This document shows, piece after piece, positions 46,255 through 58,548 of a DNA stretch of 64,000 nucleotides. Positions within the stretch are counted from its first letter, which is position 1. Each line of letters begins with the position of its first letter. Under the pieces are notes generated by a model. That model was not told the DNA's origin and did not search any database. It was given only the letters and a program-made list of their open reading frames with translations. Origin of the DNA: Hydnum rufescens UP504 (lineage: Eukaryota > Basidiomycota > Agaricomycetes > Cantharellales > Hydnaceae); NCBI GenBank assembly GCA_014904985.1, contig MU129036.1, positions 119,749 through 183,748 of the forward strand, given 5' to 3'. The position numbers and the translations under genes were made by a program.

Positions 46255-47195
46255 TATGTGTGAGTGAAATTGAGTACAGGTGAGTGTGATCAAGTATGAG
46301 AGCACAATAGAGTACAAGGGAGTATGATCAAGCACAAGGGAGTACAATAGAGTACAAGGGAGTATGATCAAGCACAAGGGAGTATGATCAAGCACAAGGG
46401 AGTACAATAGAGTACAAGGGAGTATGATCAAGCACAAGGGAGTATGATCAACTACATGGGAGTGTGATCAACTGAAAGGGAGTATGATCAACTACAGGGG
46501 AGTGTGATCAACTACAGGGGAGTATGATCAACTACAGGGGAGTGTGATCAACTACAGGGGAGTATGATCAACTACAGGGGAGTGTGATCAACTACAGGGG
46601 AGTATGATCAACTACAAGGGAGTATGATTGACTACAGGGGAGTATGATTGACTACAGGGGAGTATGATCAACTACAAGGGAGTATGATCAGCTGCAAGGG
46701 AGTATGATCAACTGCAAGGGAGTATGATCAGCTGCAAGGGAGTATGATCAACTGCAAGGGAGTGTGGTCAACTACAAGGGAGTATGATCAACTGCAAGGG
46801 AGTGTGGTCAACTACAAGGGAGTATGATCAACTGCAAGGGAGTGTGGTCAACTACAAGGGAGTATGATCAACTGCAAGGGAGTGTGGTCAACTACAAGGG
46901 AGTATGATCAACTGCAAGGGAGTGTGGTCAACTACAAGGGAGTATGATCAACTGCAAGGGAGTGTGGTCAACTACAAGGGAGTATGATCAACTGCAAGGG
47001 AGTGTGGTCAACTACAAGGGAGTATGATCAACTGCAAGGGAGTGTGGTCAACTACAAGGGAGTATGATCAACTGCAAGGGAGTGTGGTCAACTACAAGGG
47101 AGTATGATCAACTGCAAGGGAGTGTGGTCAACTACAAGGGAGTATGATCAACTGCAAGGGAGTGTGGTCAACTACAAGGGAGTATGATTGAGTAC
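46255..47195. repeat. 20-bp minisatellite with 40-bp higher-order unit
   Basis: About 47 tandem copies of AGTRTGRTCAACTRCARGGG. From about 46720 to 47170 the array is an almost perfect alternation of AGTATGATCAACTGCAAGGG and AGTGTGGTCAACTACAAGGG, a 40-bp dimer. The left 200 bp are more diverged (AGTACAATAGAGTACAAGGG). Open frames across it are artefacts of a repeat whose period, 20, is not a multiple of three. Confidence 0.97.
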
Positions 47196-47754
47196 AGCCA
47201 AGTACAAGTGAGAACAACCAGGCACAAGTGAGAACAACCAGGTACAAGTGAGGATAATGAAGTACAAAGGAGTATGTTCAAGTATGCATCAGGAAAATCA
47301 AAAGCCACTTTGAAGACTTCTGAAGCTCTGAAGTTCTTGAAGTCCAAACACAAAGGTCCCTTTTTTGAAGCCTTCTGAAGTGAACTTGGGATGTCCTCAG
47401 AGGCTTCAGAAGCTTCAGGCAGTTGCAGAAGCAAAACAAACTTATGTAAGGTGCCATGTATAAATCTATAACAGAATGGACTTGGGTCAAAGATTACCTC
47501 ATCTTTGGAGTTTCAATTTTGCTTAGCTCATCTGCAGAGTTTGAACTGGGCAGTGACTGGCACATCCCATGCAATGAGAGCTAAGGTGCTAAAAACAAAT
47601 ACTCTTACTCAGGTTTGAACATGGGACCTTTCAATGCCACTACAGCAGCAATCCACCTTAAACAATAAGCCTAAAGAGATTGCACATTTACTTGGTAATT
47701 AGAATCCTATGTACTGGCACTTCTAAGTGGTACCGAGTGTAATCATTCCACTTG
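47196..47754. other. Spacer between satellites
   Basis: The stretch is CpG-free. It begins with a few AAGTGAGAACAACCAG repeats and then holds no gene. GGTACCGAGTG near 47730 precedes the G-rich satellite. Confidence 0.4.
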
Positions 47755-48940
47755 CCCGGGGGGGTTGTTAAATGGGGGGGGGGGGAGGGGATTATTACCT
47801 TCAGAGGGGGGAGGTCTAATTCCAAGGGGGGGTTTGTTAGGGGAGGTTGGTAACTCCAGGGGGGGGGTATTACCAGCAGGGGGGTATTACCAGCAGGGGG
47901 TATTACCAGCAAGGGGGGGTATTACCAGCAAGGGGGGGTATTACCAGCAAGGGGGGGTATTACCAGCAAGGGGGGGTATTACCAGCAAGGGGGGGTATTA
48001 CCAGCAAGGGGGTATTACCAGCAAGGGAGGGGGGTGTTACCAGTAAGGGAGGGGGGTGTTACCAGTAAGGGAGGGGGGTGTTACCAATAAGGGGGGGGTA
48101 TTACCAGCAAGGGAAGGGGGGGTGGTACCATAAGGGGGTGGGGTATTACCAGCAAGGGAAGGGGGGAGTGTTACCAATAAGGGGGGGGGTATAACCAGCA
48201 AGGGGAGGGGGAGTGTTACCAATAAGGGGGGAGGTATAACCAGCAAGGGGAGGGGAGTGTTACCAATAAGGGGGGAGGGTATAACCAGCAAGGGAGGGGG
48301 GTGGTACCAATAAGGGGGGGGTATTACCAGCAAGGAGGGGGGAGTGTTACCAATAAGGGGGGGGGTATTACCAGCAAGGGGGGGGGGTGCTGCCAATAGG
48401 GGGGGGGTATTACCAGCAGGGGGGTGGTACCAGCAAGGCAGGGGGTTACCAGAAAGGGAAGGGGGAGTGTTACCAATAAGGGGGGAGTATTACCAGCAAG
48501 GGGGGGGGGTGTATTAGCAGGGGGTGTTTAGCGGGGTGTATTAGCAGGGGGGGTGTATTAGCAGGGGGGGTGTATTAGCAGGGGGGTGTATTAGCAGGGG
48601 GGGTGTATTAGCAGGGGGGTGTATTAGCAGGGGGTGTATTAGCAGGGGGGGTGTTTTAGCAGGGGGGTGTATTAGCAGGGGGGTGTATTAGCAGGGGGTG
48701 TATTAGCAGGGGGGGTGTATTAGCAGGGGGGGTGTATTAGCAGGGGGGTGATTGCAGGGGTGGTATTAGCAGGGGGTGTATTAGCAGGGGGGTGTATTAG
48801 CAGGGGGGTGTATTAGCAGGGGGGGTGTATTAGCAGGGGGGTGTATTAGCAGGGGGGGTGTATTAGCAGGGGGGTGTATTAGCAGGGGGTGTATACAGGG
48901 GGGGTATTAGCAGGGGGGGTGTATTAGCAAAGGGGGCACT
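47755..48940. repeat. G-run satellite, two related arrays
   Basis: From 47755 to about 48505 the unit is about 17-22 bp, TATTACCAGCAAGGGGGGG and variants such as GTGTTACCAATAAGGGGGG. From about 48505 to 48930 it becomes a 15-18-bp unit, TGTATTAGCAGGGGGG. All G-runs (4-9 bases) are on the plus strand. Their regular spacing makes G-quadruplexes possible along 1.2 kb. The C-rich strand gives a proline-rich chance frame on the minus strand. Confidence 0.97.
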
Positions 48941-49964
48941 GGGTGAGAATATGGGCATATTCTGTCACATGCATATGGGGAGCATTGTCTTGATTCCACA
49001 TCTGAATTTGACATCCTCAGAAAACAAGTGTATTGGCCCCAGAGTCCCAAATGCTATTCTAATATGAATATATGAATTTCCATTTAAAATACCTTGATGA
49101 AATGCACTTCAATTTGGCATAATCAATTTAGCATAATCAATATGGTCATCTCATAAAAATACAGATTATTTCATTTTTTAAATGCAGGCATACAGACTTA
49201 TGGCTGTTAGTGAGAGAAAAACTTAATAGGGGGTCAGGGGATCCTGAGCTATATACTGTACATCATGTGGATTACATAATCAAGATGAGACTGATCCAAT
49301 CCCAACAGCAGAGGACAGGTCTTGATCAGAATAGAAAAAAAGTCCACCAGGAACAAATGAAAAAAAAAAGAGTGGCAGGGTTGGTTACATAAGGGATATC
49401 TGCACTGGCAGTACAAAGGAATGGAGGGTGTGCATGTGATAGGTGAAGATGGGGTGTAACAGTGTCATGGGTTATGGATTACAGTCATGGGTTTGGGTTA
49501 TGGGTGCAGGTCAGCCACAATACAGTCAGGTAACTTTTTCAGGGTACAGGTATGGTTTCAGTTTCAGTTGCAGGTTAGCCACAGGGGCCATGGTTGCAGG
49601 TTACAGCTTCAAGTCAATACAGGCTATACTTTCAGATACAGTGTCTGGGGTTGAATATGAGTTTGGGTTTGGTCATGTGATGAATCCACACACATGGTGG
49701 GATTCATGGACATGAGGAGGGTGGTGCATGCAGCATGGGAGCATTAGAGCCAGGGAGACAGGAACACCACTTCACTGTGGGTTAATCTCCAGGTATCACA
49801 GAGCTTAATTGGGGCCCATAGCCTGTTGGCAAAAGAAAAACTTGATAGGAGATCAGGAATTCCCAAGCTATATACATCATGTGGAGTATGTAATAAAAAT
49901 AAGATTGATCCAATCCTCTCATACTAACAATGGGAGGCTCAAAGCTGGCACCATAGGCTCACAG
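48941..49964. other. CpG-depleted spacer
   Basis: No gene was recognised. At 49440-49640 short motifs such as GGTTATGGGT and CAGGTTACAG recur irregularly. The remainder is AT-rich. Confidence 0.4.
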
Positions 49965-50115
49965 CAGCCACCTAAGGCAAGAGTAAAAGCCATGTATGGA
50001 CAAAGCAGCCAGCTAAGGCAAGAGTACAATTCATGTATGGACAAAGCAGCCACCTAAGGCAAGAGTACCAGCCATGTATGGACAAAGCAGCCACCTAAGG
50101 CAAGAGTACAAGCTG
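49965..50115. repeat. 41-bp tandem repeat, about 3.6 copies
   Basis: The unit contains CAAAGCAGCCACCTAAGGC and AGAGTACCAGCCATGTATGG; starts of CAAAGCAG are at 50001, 50042 and 50083, giving a period of 41. Confidence 0.9.
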
Positions 50116-50740
50116 GCATGCACAGGTGACAGCCTTTACTCATTATGACATAAGCCATAAATAAAAATCTTACATAAGCTACTAATATGAAAACTGATGT
50201 AGTCACATGAGAGAAATTTTCCATGGCATTGCATAAGCAACCACAAAAGAAAATATTACATAAGAAATCATAAAAAGTATGCTATATATAGTAGCTGATG
50301 CAACATTTCATTTTATGGTGTTATGGTGTCTTATGTAATATTCCTCTGAATAAGTTGCCATTTATAAAAGCTGATGTAATACATTGAGGCATAATTGCTT
50401 ATGTAATACTACCATATATAGAAATTTCTATATGTGTGTTAAGGGTTGTTTGTAGTTGAGGAATTGATTATGTAATCAGTTAAGTATGACAAGTAACCCC
50501 TTAATGTGAGCAGGATGAGAAGAGAGAATCACAAACATATATTCTCAATCTTCCAAGGGATTGAGAATACAGGGGTAGCTACTTATATACTAGAGCTGGG
50601 AGTATTGCTAATGGGATTATTAAGGAGGCTGAATGGTAAGGACAAAGAGGGGTAACAATGGTAAGTAATCTGGGTAGTGAGGAGGAGAGGTAATGTGATG
50701 AGGTTATGAGTACAACTTGTAACAATGTGGTTGTTCATGT

Positions 50741-50930
50741 CAGATTTTCATGTATAGTTGCTTATGTCAGACCTCCTTATATAATTGCTTATGTAAGCTT
50801 CCTATATATGGTTGCTTGTGTAAGATTTCCCTATATGGTTGGTTATGTAAGCTTTCCATATACAGTTGCTTATGGAAGTTTTCTATATATGGCTGCTTGT
50901 GTCAAGGTCTCCACATATGATAGTTTATGT
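50741..50930. repeat. 27-bp tandem repeat, seven diverged copies
   Basis: Each unit ends in the core TTGCTTATGT after an A/T-rich TATATA segment. Units begin at 50741, 50768, 50795, 50822, 50849, 50876 and 50903. The region left of it (50140-50470) has the same core in the opposite orientation (ACATAAGCAA), spread irregularly. Confidence 0.85.
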
Positions 50931-52570
50931 CATATTGCTATCCAGGAATTTGAACTTCCACTCCTGGCTTCCAGACCTTCCTGGTCCAAGTGTCTTCTGA
51001 GAACTTCTGAGCCTTCAGAGCCTTCTGAGCCTTCTGAGATACACCCAATCTTTGGAGGAAATGATTTTTCCTGATGTTAGAAACAAAATGGCAATTACCC
51101 AGTGGCAGAAATGAGGGTGATGACTAACAGTATTCACTGAGCAGTCCTGTGTTCCCACTTGATTAGTAATCAGGGGGTGTATTTGTCTTAGCATGTCACT
51201 TTCACTAATAACAAGGATTTTAGCACAGACACTTTTAATTTCTATCAGGAAATTGATCCCAGTGTAGAAGAGTAGAAAGTTAAGCCTATAAAAACCCAAA
51301 TCCTTGCTCTTTGGACCTTAAGTCCCTTGCTGTGGCTTTGGAAGGTGTATATCTGACTTAGCCACAGATGGCCAACAGTGACTAAAAGGCTATGAGTCAC
51401 TTGAGTCACCAATGGCATCTGGACCATATAGGACTGACTGCATATGTCCATTGGAAATTCTTGGAATCCAGATGGGCCTCTGGACTCCATGGGGCCTTCC
51501 ATAATAGGCAAATCTAGGCCAGTCTGGAACCTTCTTAAAAATAGATTTGGAAATAAGGTTTCACTTGGATTTCCAGGTCACCATATATATACATGTGGTT
51601 ACAGCTCCATAAAAATAACAACTCTTTCCCCCTTACCACTACAAGCCTGACAGAGCTTTGTGAAGCTGTGTGAAGGTGTTCCCTGGTCACTGACTAGACC
51701 TTGTAAGATCTCTGTGGACTCAGCTTGGCAATGACCAGCTGGCACAAGAAGAGTGAACTCTGAGACATATCTGACTCATACCTTGAAATCTGAGGACCAT
51801 CAAGTCCTATGGCTTTCTGACATGAACTGATGTATACTAACCATCTTGAGGACTGGCAGCTCCTCTCTTCTATCATCCAGCACTGCTTGCAGACAGTATA
51901 ATCCTCTCTACTGAACCTTACTCACCTAAGTAGACCTGAGACAGCTAGTCTCAACCCCAAAATTTTCCAGGACAAGTAGCTAGTCTATTTTTGTGCTGTA
52001 TTAAAAGCCAGTAGGATCTACAACTAAGTCTAGGAGGAAGTACCTGTCTCCCTTGTCATATTAAGGCTAGGTTCTGAGCTCCAAACTCAAACTTGCCCTT
52101 GGTTTCTCACATCCCACATAGAAGGAACCCCTACACCCAGTGGAGTTGCTAATGGCCTATAGTGTCTTCTCATCATACCCCTATGACATCACAAGAGGCA
52201 AGGTCCCCAAACACTAACAACTGGACAGTTGGCATAGTTTCTATAGGGGCCAGTACCATTCTTATATTTCATCAATTTATCACTTCACATTTCCACCAGT
52301 CCTGTACTCACTTTTTCAAGGGGCAGAGGATCTGGAGTGGGAGCTATGACTGACATCCCTCAACCATGTCAAAGAAGGCAGAGATTACAGCACTGTCATG
52401 GGATTTCAATGAGATTCACTTGGTGTTTTATGAGATGTTAAAGTCCTGCTAATGATTTTTGAAAGGGTGTTGTTATCTATTAGGTCTGCTCAATTCAAAA
52501 TTTGAGCTTGCAGAACACTGAACATTTGAGATCAATGAATGGTTTTTCTGTCCAAAATTATTGCCACAGT
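50931..52570. other. CpG-depleted DNA without recognised gene
   Basis: Frames are short and broken. A GAGCCTTCTGAG motif recurs near 51010-51040. Nothing further could be supported. Confidence 0.4.
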
Positions 52571-52760
52571 GTTGGAGGGACAAACCCTTATTACATACAG
52601 ACTGCATCCAAGCCCAACTACCTCCTCAAATGAATTCATTATATTCAATTCCATTGCCTCCATTTCCTGTCATTCCTTTCATTAGTAAATGGCACAGATT
52701 CCCCTTCTCTGAAAACCATGGCCCACTTGTTCTTCCTCCACTTTGTATCACCTAACATAC
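52571..52760 (+). repeat. Diverged fragment of the gypsy LTR family
   Basis: It begins TGTTGGAGGGACAAACCC, followed by similarly placed matches to the LTR start (AATGAATTCATTAT, CATTCC). Similarity fades after about 190 bp. It is CpG-free and truncated, hence old. Confidence 0.5.
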
Positions 52761-53174
52761 CCTCAAAAAGGTACCTCCTGGGTGGGTTCCAGTTGCATTG
52801 GCATTTGACCTAAGAGGTGGTTTTTATATAGGCATGTCTAGACAGTGTCTAAAGGTGTGTGTAAGATGAAAAAAAATAAAGTCCACTAGTGATATAGGTA
52901 TGGGTATGTGTGCCTGCCATGGGCACTGCTCCAGGGGTCTTACAATGACTGGATGGACACCCTGCAGTTGATTTAGACAGGTGATTTAGGCATGCCTAAA
53001 TCAGCTGTGTCTAGTCATGTCTAGAGCTTGCTATATCTCATTAGAGTGTGTTGCTTAGTCTCCTGGTGTGTCCATGGGGGCCAGTATGCAGTGTGTCTAC
53101 TAGTGGATAAATTAAAACAGGTTGACCATCACCAGGAGGTGTCTCATGGTGTCTAGTTGTGTCTGGGTGGGTGA

Positions 53175-53735
53175 ATTGGGTCTGAGTTTAGTACAAATAT
53201 TATATAATTATCCCTAAATGGTATCCAGTTACATAATACATGTTTCCTATCTTTAAAAAATGCCTAAATGTGGAAATTAGATGAAGTACATCCAAACAAT
53301 ATTTAGGCATCAGCCCAATGGGGGCCCAGGACCAGGGGGAGGTGCCTGGAATGGATGGATGGACCCCTAGGGACCCTGATGAAGTGAACAAACCAGGACC
53401 AGGGCCAATGGTTAATCCCTGAAACAATGAGGGCAGGAAGAACAGTTCTGGAACCACTGGAAGTTTCTGGAATCTAGGTGCTCAGTGGATCAGTCTGAAA
53501 TTTGGCATATGGTTAGAGACTATCTGGGTGCAAACCATATTAAAATTTCAGCCAAATACATGCAGTAGTTATTGAGATATAAGGCAAACAAGTTTGGATA
53601 TTGAAAATTGATTTTATCCTCCCATAGAATAGCTGGGGACTTGAAAATTTACAGGGAGCATGAAAATATAGTGTACTAATTATGTGCCAAAAATCATCCC
53701 AATCCATCCATTTTAAGGCAGTGAACTGGACAGGG
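53175..53735 (-). repeat. Dispersed repeat, empty-site paralogue of 43135-44395
   Basis: The reverse complement of this stretch aligns with 43135-43347 joined to 44075-44395. Where the other copy has the solo LTR and its GTTTT duplication, this one reads straight through (AATATGGTTTGCACCCAGAT on the minus strand). Confidence 0.75.
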
Positions 53736-53929
53736 GGTACCAGAACCACTGGAAATTCCAAAAAAGAAGCACTGCACACTTGGGAGGGCCAGCTTTGCAG
53801 CAATGACCTTGGGGGAAATGTGTGTTGCAATGGATTTCTGGGAAATTTCTGAGTATCTTGGATATGTGTCTTTTTTAGGTGGCATAGTATGTTATACATG
53901 TAAAAGTAGGAAGAATACATTGAATTCAA

Positions 53930-54185
53930 GCATTATATAGTTGCTTTTCCCTTGCCCTTTTATCTTTCTTGCTGGAAATGGAAGCTAAAAGAAAGACTCT
54001 TGATTTCAATTGTGAGGTATGAGTCCAAAAATTTGGTACATACCTGTATCAGTGGGGCTTGTTTCCTGTTGTGGGATGTGCTTTGTGCACTTCACATTGG
54101 GGCTAGAGTCATCTGTGGGTGAAGAAGCCACAGGCAAAGAAGCTGCTGCATTGATTCATAATGTGAGTAATGAGGAGAATGCAAT
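53930..54185. other. Spacer
   Basis: AT-rich, CpG-free, no gene seen. Confidence 0.4.
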
Positions 54186-57100
54186 TTATTGAGATAGAGA
54201 CACACTTTCCAAGTTCAAAGTCCAAGGAGATTCCCTGGCTGGACCACAGCCTCTTTTGTGTTTGTTTGTGTGTTCAGGAGGTGTGTTCAGCTTGCAGATG
54301 ACTATGTCCACAATGCAGGCTACACATGAGTTGAAAGTAGTGCTTGTTTGTCTGTCAAATATAGTGTGATGAATGAGGTTAAAATTGACTTTGACAACTG
54401 CACAGTCTAGGGCTTCTTCTAATTGGGTAGGTTCAAGTGTTTCATATGTGGTGCTAAGCACAATTTGATGATAAACATCAATGGGATGAATGGTGAAGCC
54501 AGCCATAGCCTTGTTCAGCAGGTCCCAGAGTGAACCATTTTCCATCATTTCAGGCCAGTTCTCAATGTTGTAGGGTAGTTCTGCAGAATGTAGATTTGAA
54601 TCAGTCCAACCTAATGTGTTGTCAAGGCATACCATCATCTGTGTCATCTGATTTGTTTTCTGGCCAAACCATTTCATGAGCTGATAGAGCAGGTGGATAA
54701 CTGGCAATAATTATCTTACCAATGAGAACAGTTTTGATGAGAACCTAATCTTGTCACCAGAAGCCTCATTTGTGATGAGGTGGAAATGTTCTTGACCAGC
54801 TTTGCTTGCAAGAGCTTGCAATTGAGTGAGATTATCAAGACACTTGGTATAAGGTTTACCAATGCATTCATTTGGGCCCCAGGATTGTTCCCCCACAAAA
54901 TGCTGAGTGACTTGTTTGATTGCATCATTGGGTGGTATTCTCCATTTGGTGACATTGTGAAATTCTTTGGGCTGATGGACACATATACATGCAGAAGGGC
55001 AGGCTCATTAGATTCTTTCAAACAGATTTTAGATGAACTATCCTTGAAATCACACCACACTAAATGTGACAAGGCATTGTCATTGCCCAAAAATCCACAT
55101 TGCATTTTCAACCAAGCAAGGTTCTCTGGGGTGTTGAATGGCATTTTTTTTGGCAAAGGTTACATCTATATTTGGTCTTATACTGCTCAACAAAGGGGAA
55201 CAAAAGGTTGTGTTGGGCACAGCAGCATAGCTGCTGTAAGTGCCACTGTGTGACTGTGGCCCCAGCAGCAGTTGTGGAAGATGCCAGAAGTGTTATGGCC
55301 TGTCTTACCTGTGGTAGTGGGGTCATTGCATGCAATCAGAAGTGCCACCAAAGAGATATGTCATCTTGCATGGTGATGAAACAGACCTCTGACAATTGCC
55401 TCAGGCACCAATTTCCAAATTGTGCCATGTTTGGCATCAGGCCACAGACTCATGCTCTCTAGAACACCAAGACACCATGTCCTGTATTGGTATAGCAGCA
55501 GCACTCAAGCCAATATGAACTGTCATAGACAAATTGTTATGTGTGGAAGTGGTTGTGGCAGTTGTTGTCATGCCACCATAGTCCCAAATCCAAGATTGAA
55601 ACACATAAATTCAAGGGATTTGGGTACTTGTTTGAGATTGAGGGCAGGCATTGTTGGAGGGATGAATCCCTACACCATAGAATCTTCATCCTGGGTCCAT
55701 TTTCCTTATGAATGAATCAATTATCTAATCACCCATTCATTAAATTCTCTGTCATTTGTTTATTCAAGAATCAATTGGATTCCTATCCCATATCAATCCA
55801 CAATTCCACCTTACTCCTTTACCATGAATACCAGTCAATTTGTTGACTATCCATCAGACTTCAACAGTCCTCCTCAAAAAGGGGCAGTTTATGCCCTATC
55901 TCAAGTCCAATTTCTTTGGACAAGGCAATTCAACTTGCCATTCTTCCCCAAGACTGTATGACTCACCCATTCTCCCAAGTAATCCTACTGCCTTAAGGGT
56001 GAAGGATCATGATTATGTAACAACACAGACTGGACCTAGTTCTGATTCTGGACTTGTGGATCTGTCCCATGAAAAGGGGCTACACTACTCTCAAGGAGTA
56101 TTTTTCAAATTTCTTCATCAATTTTGATCTGATCAACTCGGAACGACAGCTCCCAGAAATATATAAATCGTACCTATCGAATGGTACCAAACACGCAATG
56201 AACGGATCAAAAATGCGGTCCCTGTACCATTATCTTTCCATGATTCATACTCTGAAGGAGTATTTCTTGATTTTTGAAGCCAGTTATTATCTGATTCACT
56301 CACAAATACCACGCCCTGAAAGCTGTTAAAAATGCGCATCGATAGGTACAAAGGGAAAAGTTATATGACATGAAATACATTCTTCACAAGACAACTCCCT
56401 CCCCATGACTCCCCCTTTTCTCCACCATCACAAATAACAAATTACTTCTGGCTCTCTTATGTCCAATGGAAAAGACCTTTAGGGTGACCTATTCCACTTT
56501 TTTTAAAGGGAACTTGTCCAGAATTGAAGGAGGAATAGCATGTAATGTGTCAATCTCCCCTTTTATCTTGAAATTGGAATATCTCCATCAGTTTTGAAGA
56601 TGTTAACTTCATTTCTTTTTCTCTATGTGTCCCTTATGTCCAACTTGTTTATTTTATATTGAGTCGAAGTCTGTATTGTATATTAGGTGCAGCTAGCACA
56701 CAAATTAAGTAGTTTTCCCCCTCCCTCCAGTTTGAAGCTCTTTGAATTGCTGCTGGTCCCTGGGTGATTTCTCACTACAAAAAGTGAGTTCTGCCTACAC
56801 TTTGACTAAGGTCTCAAGAAGAGATCCTTGGGTGTGGTAATTTGACAGAAACACACATTCTCACTTAATTGCTTGGGCTTTGTTGGCTCACTGCAATGTC
56901 CCCTGTCCCAAAAGACCCTTTTCTTTTGAGCCTGAACACTCAGATTAATTCTGTGGTTCCCTCCTTTGTCCACCACTTAATGACACAGACTGTAGCTGGA
57001 TTGATTCCTTTCTTCTCTGCTTACAGCATGTAGACATTCAATTTCAAAGACATGTGTGAGCAATTCAATTTTCTTGCACATGTGTCCCCAGTGATAACTG

Positions 57101-57437
57101 TGGCATTTTGTACAGGGTGTAAAGAAATATGCAACTTGTAGAGACACTGCATGGAGGACATAGTTGCACCATTTTGCCAGTGTAAGCTCATTTTTCTCCT
57201 TGTTTTTCTTTCCCCTTCTTGGTCTGGGCATATACTGGACTAAATTTTGTGCATTGGATAGTGGAAGATGTGGATTCCTATGTTGATCAATATGGTTTTG
57301 ATAGACATGTGCCAGCCAATGATCACAGCTTGGCACAGCATGTTAATGTGAGTACATCCAGGAATCATGTTTGGTAACAGGAATACTTGATTGAGTGGTC
57401 CTAGGTTGAATCCATGTATTGGGTATGTGGTCTCCAC
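54186..57437 (-). pseudogene. Unknown degenerate gene interrupted by a solo LTR
   Basis: Minus frames 57437-57026 (HPLPLSNAQNLVQYMPRPRR-like; CTKCHSYHWGHMCKKIELLT) and 55651-54186 (WLKMQCGFLGNDNALSHLVW; NIENWPEMMENGSLWDLLN; DVYHQIVLSTTYETLEPTQL) lie on both sides of the LTR at 55652-57025. Taking the LTR and one GCAT copy out joins ...HVFEIECLHA to CPQSQTSTQ in one frame. The pieces look protein-like (CxxC pairs, regular hydrophobic spacing), but no domain could be named. It may be another transposon-encoded protein. CpG is absent. Confidence 0.4.
55652..57025 (+). repeat. Decayed solo LTR of the gypsy family, TSD GCAT
   Basis: About 1374 bp, aligned end to end with the LTRs at 8778 and 20457 (TGTTGGAGGGATGAATCCC ... 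CTGCTTACA). GCAT stands on both sides (55648-55651, 57026-57029). CpG is lost over most of its length but kept in one block, 56136-56340, which holds the cassette GTACCTATCGAATGGTACC...AACGGATCAAAAATGCGG. Confidence 0.92.
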
Positions 57438-57524
57438 ATACTTGTCTCAAAAGACCACCTGCCTCAATACATTTATGTTGGGTTGAAGGTCACATACAGC
57501 TCGGATTGACAATGGACATCCAGA

Positions 57525-57860
57525 GTGTGGCTTCACCCCTTTATTAAAGATTGTTTCCAAGTACCTCAGGTACAGATGAGTGAAAAGAGCTACCTCATGG
57601 CCTCATCTTCATTTGGTAATGAGCATCAGAATACCTGGATCAGTTACCCATTGGCATGGTGGGGACCTTGGGTTGGTGATGTAGTTGTGCTTGAAGAGGA
57701 TGAAGTGGGTGAGCTGGTGAGTTTACAGCAGCTTGGGACAGGATGCAATATCATTCAGGCACTCATGCATTACAGTAATTTTAACAGGATGGAATTATCA
57801 ACTGGGGGCTATTGTCCTGAGTGGAGAGATGTTTTGTACATTCAAAGTACACTGAAGTAG
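57525..57860 (+). CDS. Unrecognised ORF left of the palindromic array
   Basis: A 111-residue plus frame containing WISYPLAWWGPWVGDVVVLE and EDEVGELVSLQQLGTGCNII. No family was recognised. It sits in CpG-free DNA 80 bp left of the array's terminal repeat. It may be a surviving piece of a mobile-element protein or a chance frame. Confidence 0.25.
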   Translation: MWLHPFIKDCFQVPQVQMSEKSYLMASSSFGNEHQNTWISYPLAWWGPWVGDVVVLEEDEVGELVSLQQLGTGCNIIQALMHYSNFNRMELSTGGYCPEWRDVLYIQSTLK

Positions 57861-57936
57861 TTTGCACAAATGTATGGATTCATTGTATCATTGTGGTTAT
57901 ATCACATCCACAACTCAGTCAGCCACAAATGTAGGT

Positions 57937-58015
57937 CTAGTTAGATATTATGAGCCTTGCATTTATATAGTCTAACTAGAGGTTTTGATGCTGGGGCTCC
58001 TGGGGCTTCTGGGGG
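57937..58015 (+). repeat. Left terminal inverted repeat of the array
   Basis: CTAGTTAGATA, then GCATTTATATAGTCTAACTAG and CTGGGGCTCCTGGGG match, in reverse complement, 63225-63295. The segment also has its own short inverted repeat (CTAGTTAGA/TCTAACTAG). Confidence 0.6.
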
Positions 58016-58548
58016 TGATTTTGGACCCTGACACAGGGGCCCCTGCCTCCCACCTTAGAGTGCAGGGGAGCTGGCAAATATAGTATTGGGGGGGATCAAA
58101 TAACCATGTCAGTGGAGGCAGATGGGTATCTTTGGGTGGGGGTATCTGGTTGGTGCCTTGAATGGGTGAGTGGGCTATATGGGCTTATCAGTAATTGGGA
58201 TTGTTTACTGTTTGTTACACATAATTATTCATTTATTATTATTATTATACTCATGTATTATATAGATTGATCCCCCTCCCAGATTATAGCACATAATTAT
58301 TCATTTATTATTACTATACTATTATACAGCTTATTCCCCCTCCCTCCCTTGGTATTCAATGGGGGTTGCTGTTTATATTCAGTGGGGTCATGGGTTTTTA
58401 TTCAGTGGGTTGCAGGTTTTTTGGTTGGTGGATTTGCAGATGGTGGATCATGTTCACAAGGGGGGATTGGTTGGGGGTAGGTGCAGGCCATGGGGTCAGA
58501 GAATATGTAGAATAATAAACAGTATGTTAGTGAAAAAAGAAAAGCCAT

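Noticed and set aside
46246..46437. Hydrophobic repeat ORF (LVLDHTPL units) on the minus strand
   Set aside because: It is a translation of the start of the 20-bp minisatellite, with no flanking coding signal.
47688..48396. Long Gly- or Pro-rich ORFs over the G-run satellite
   Set aside because: They exist only because the repeat lacks stops in some frames; unit length varies, so the frame is not kept.
48505..48930. Telomere-like G-rich repeat
   Set aside because: The unit is 15-18 bp, contains TATTAGCA and is flanked by unique DNA on both sides; it does not match TTAGGG-type repeats.
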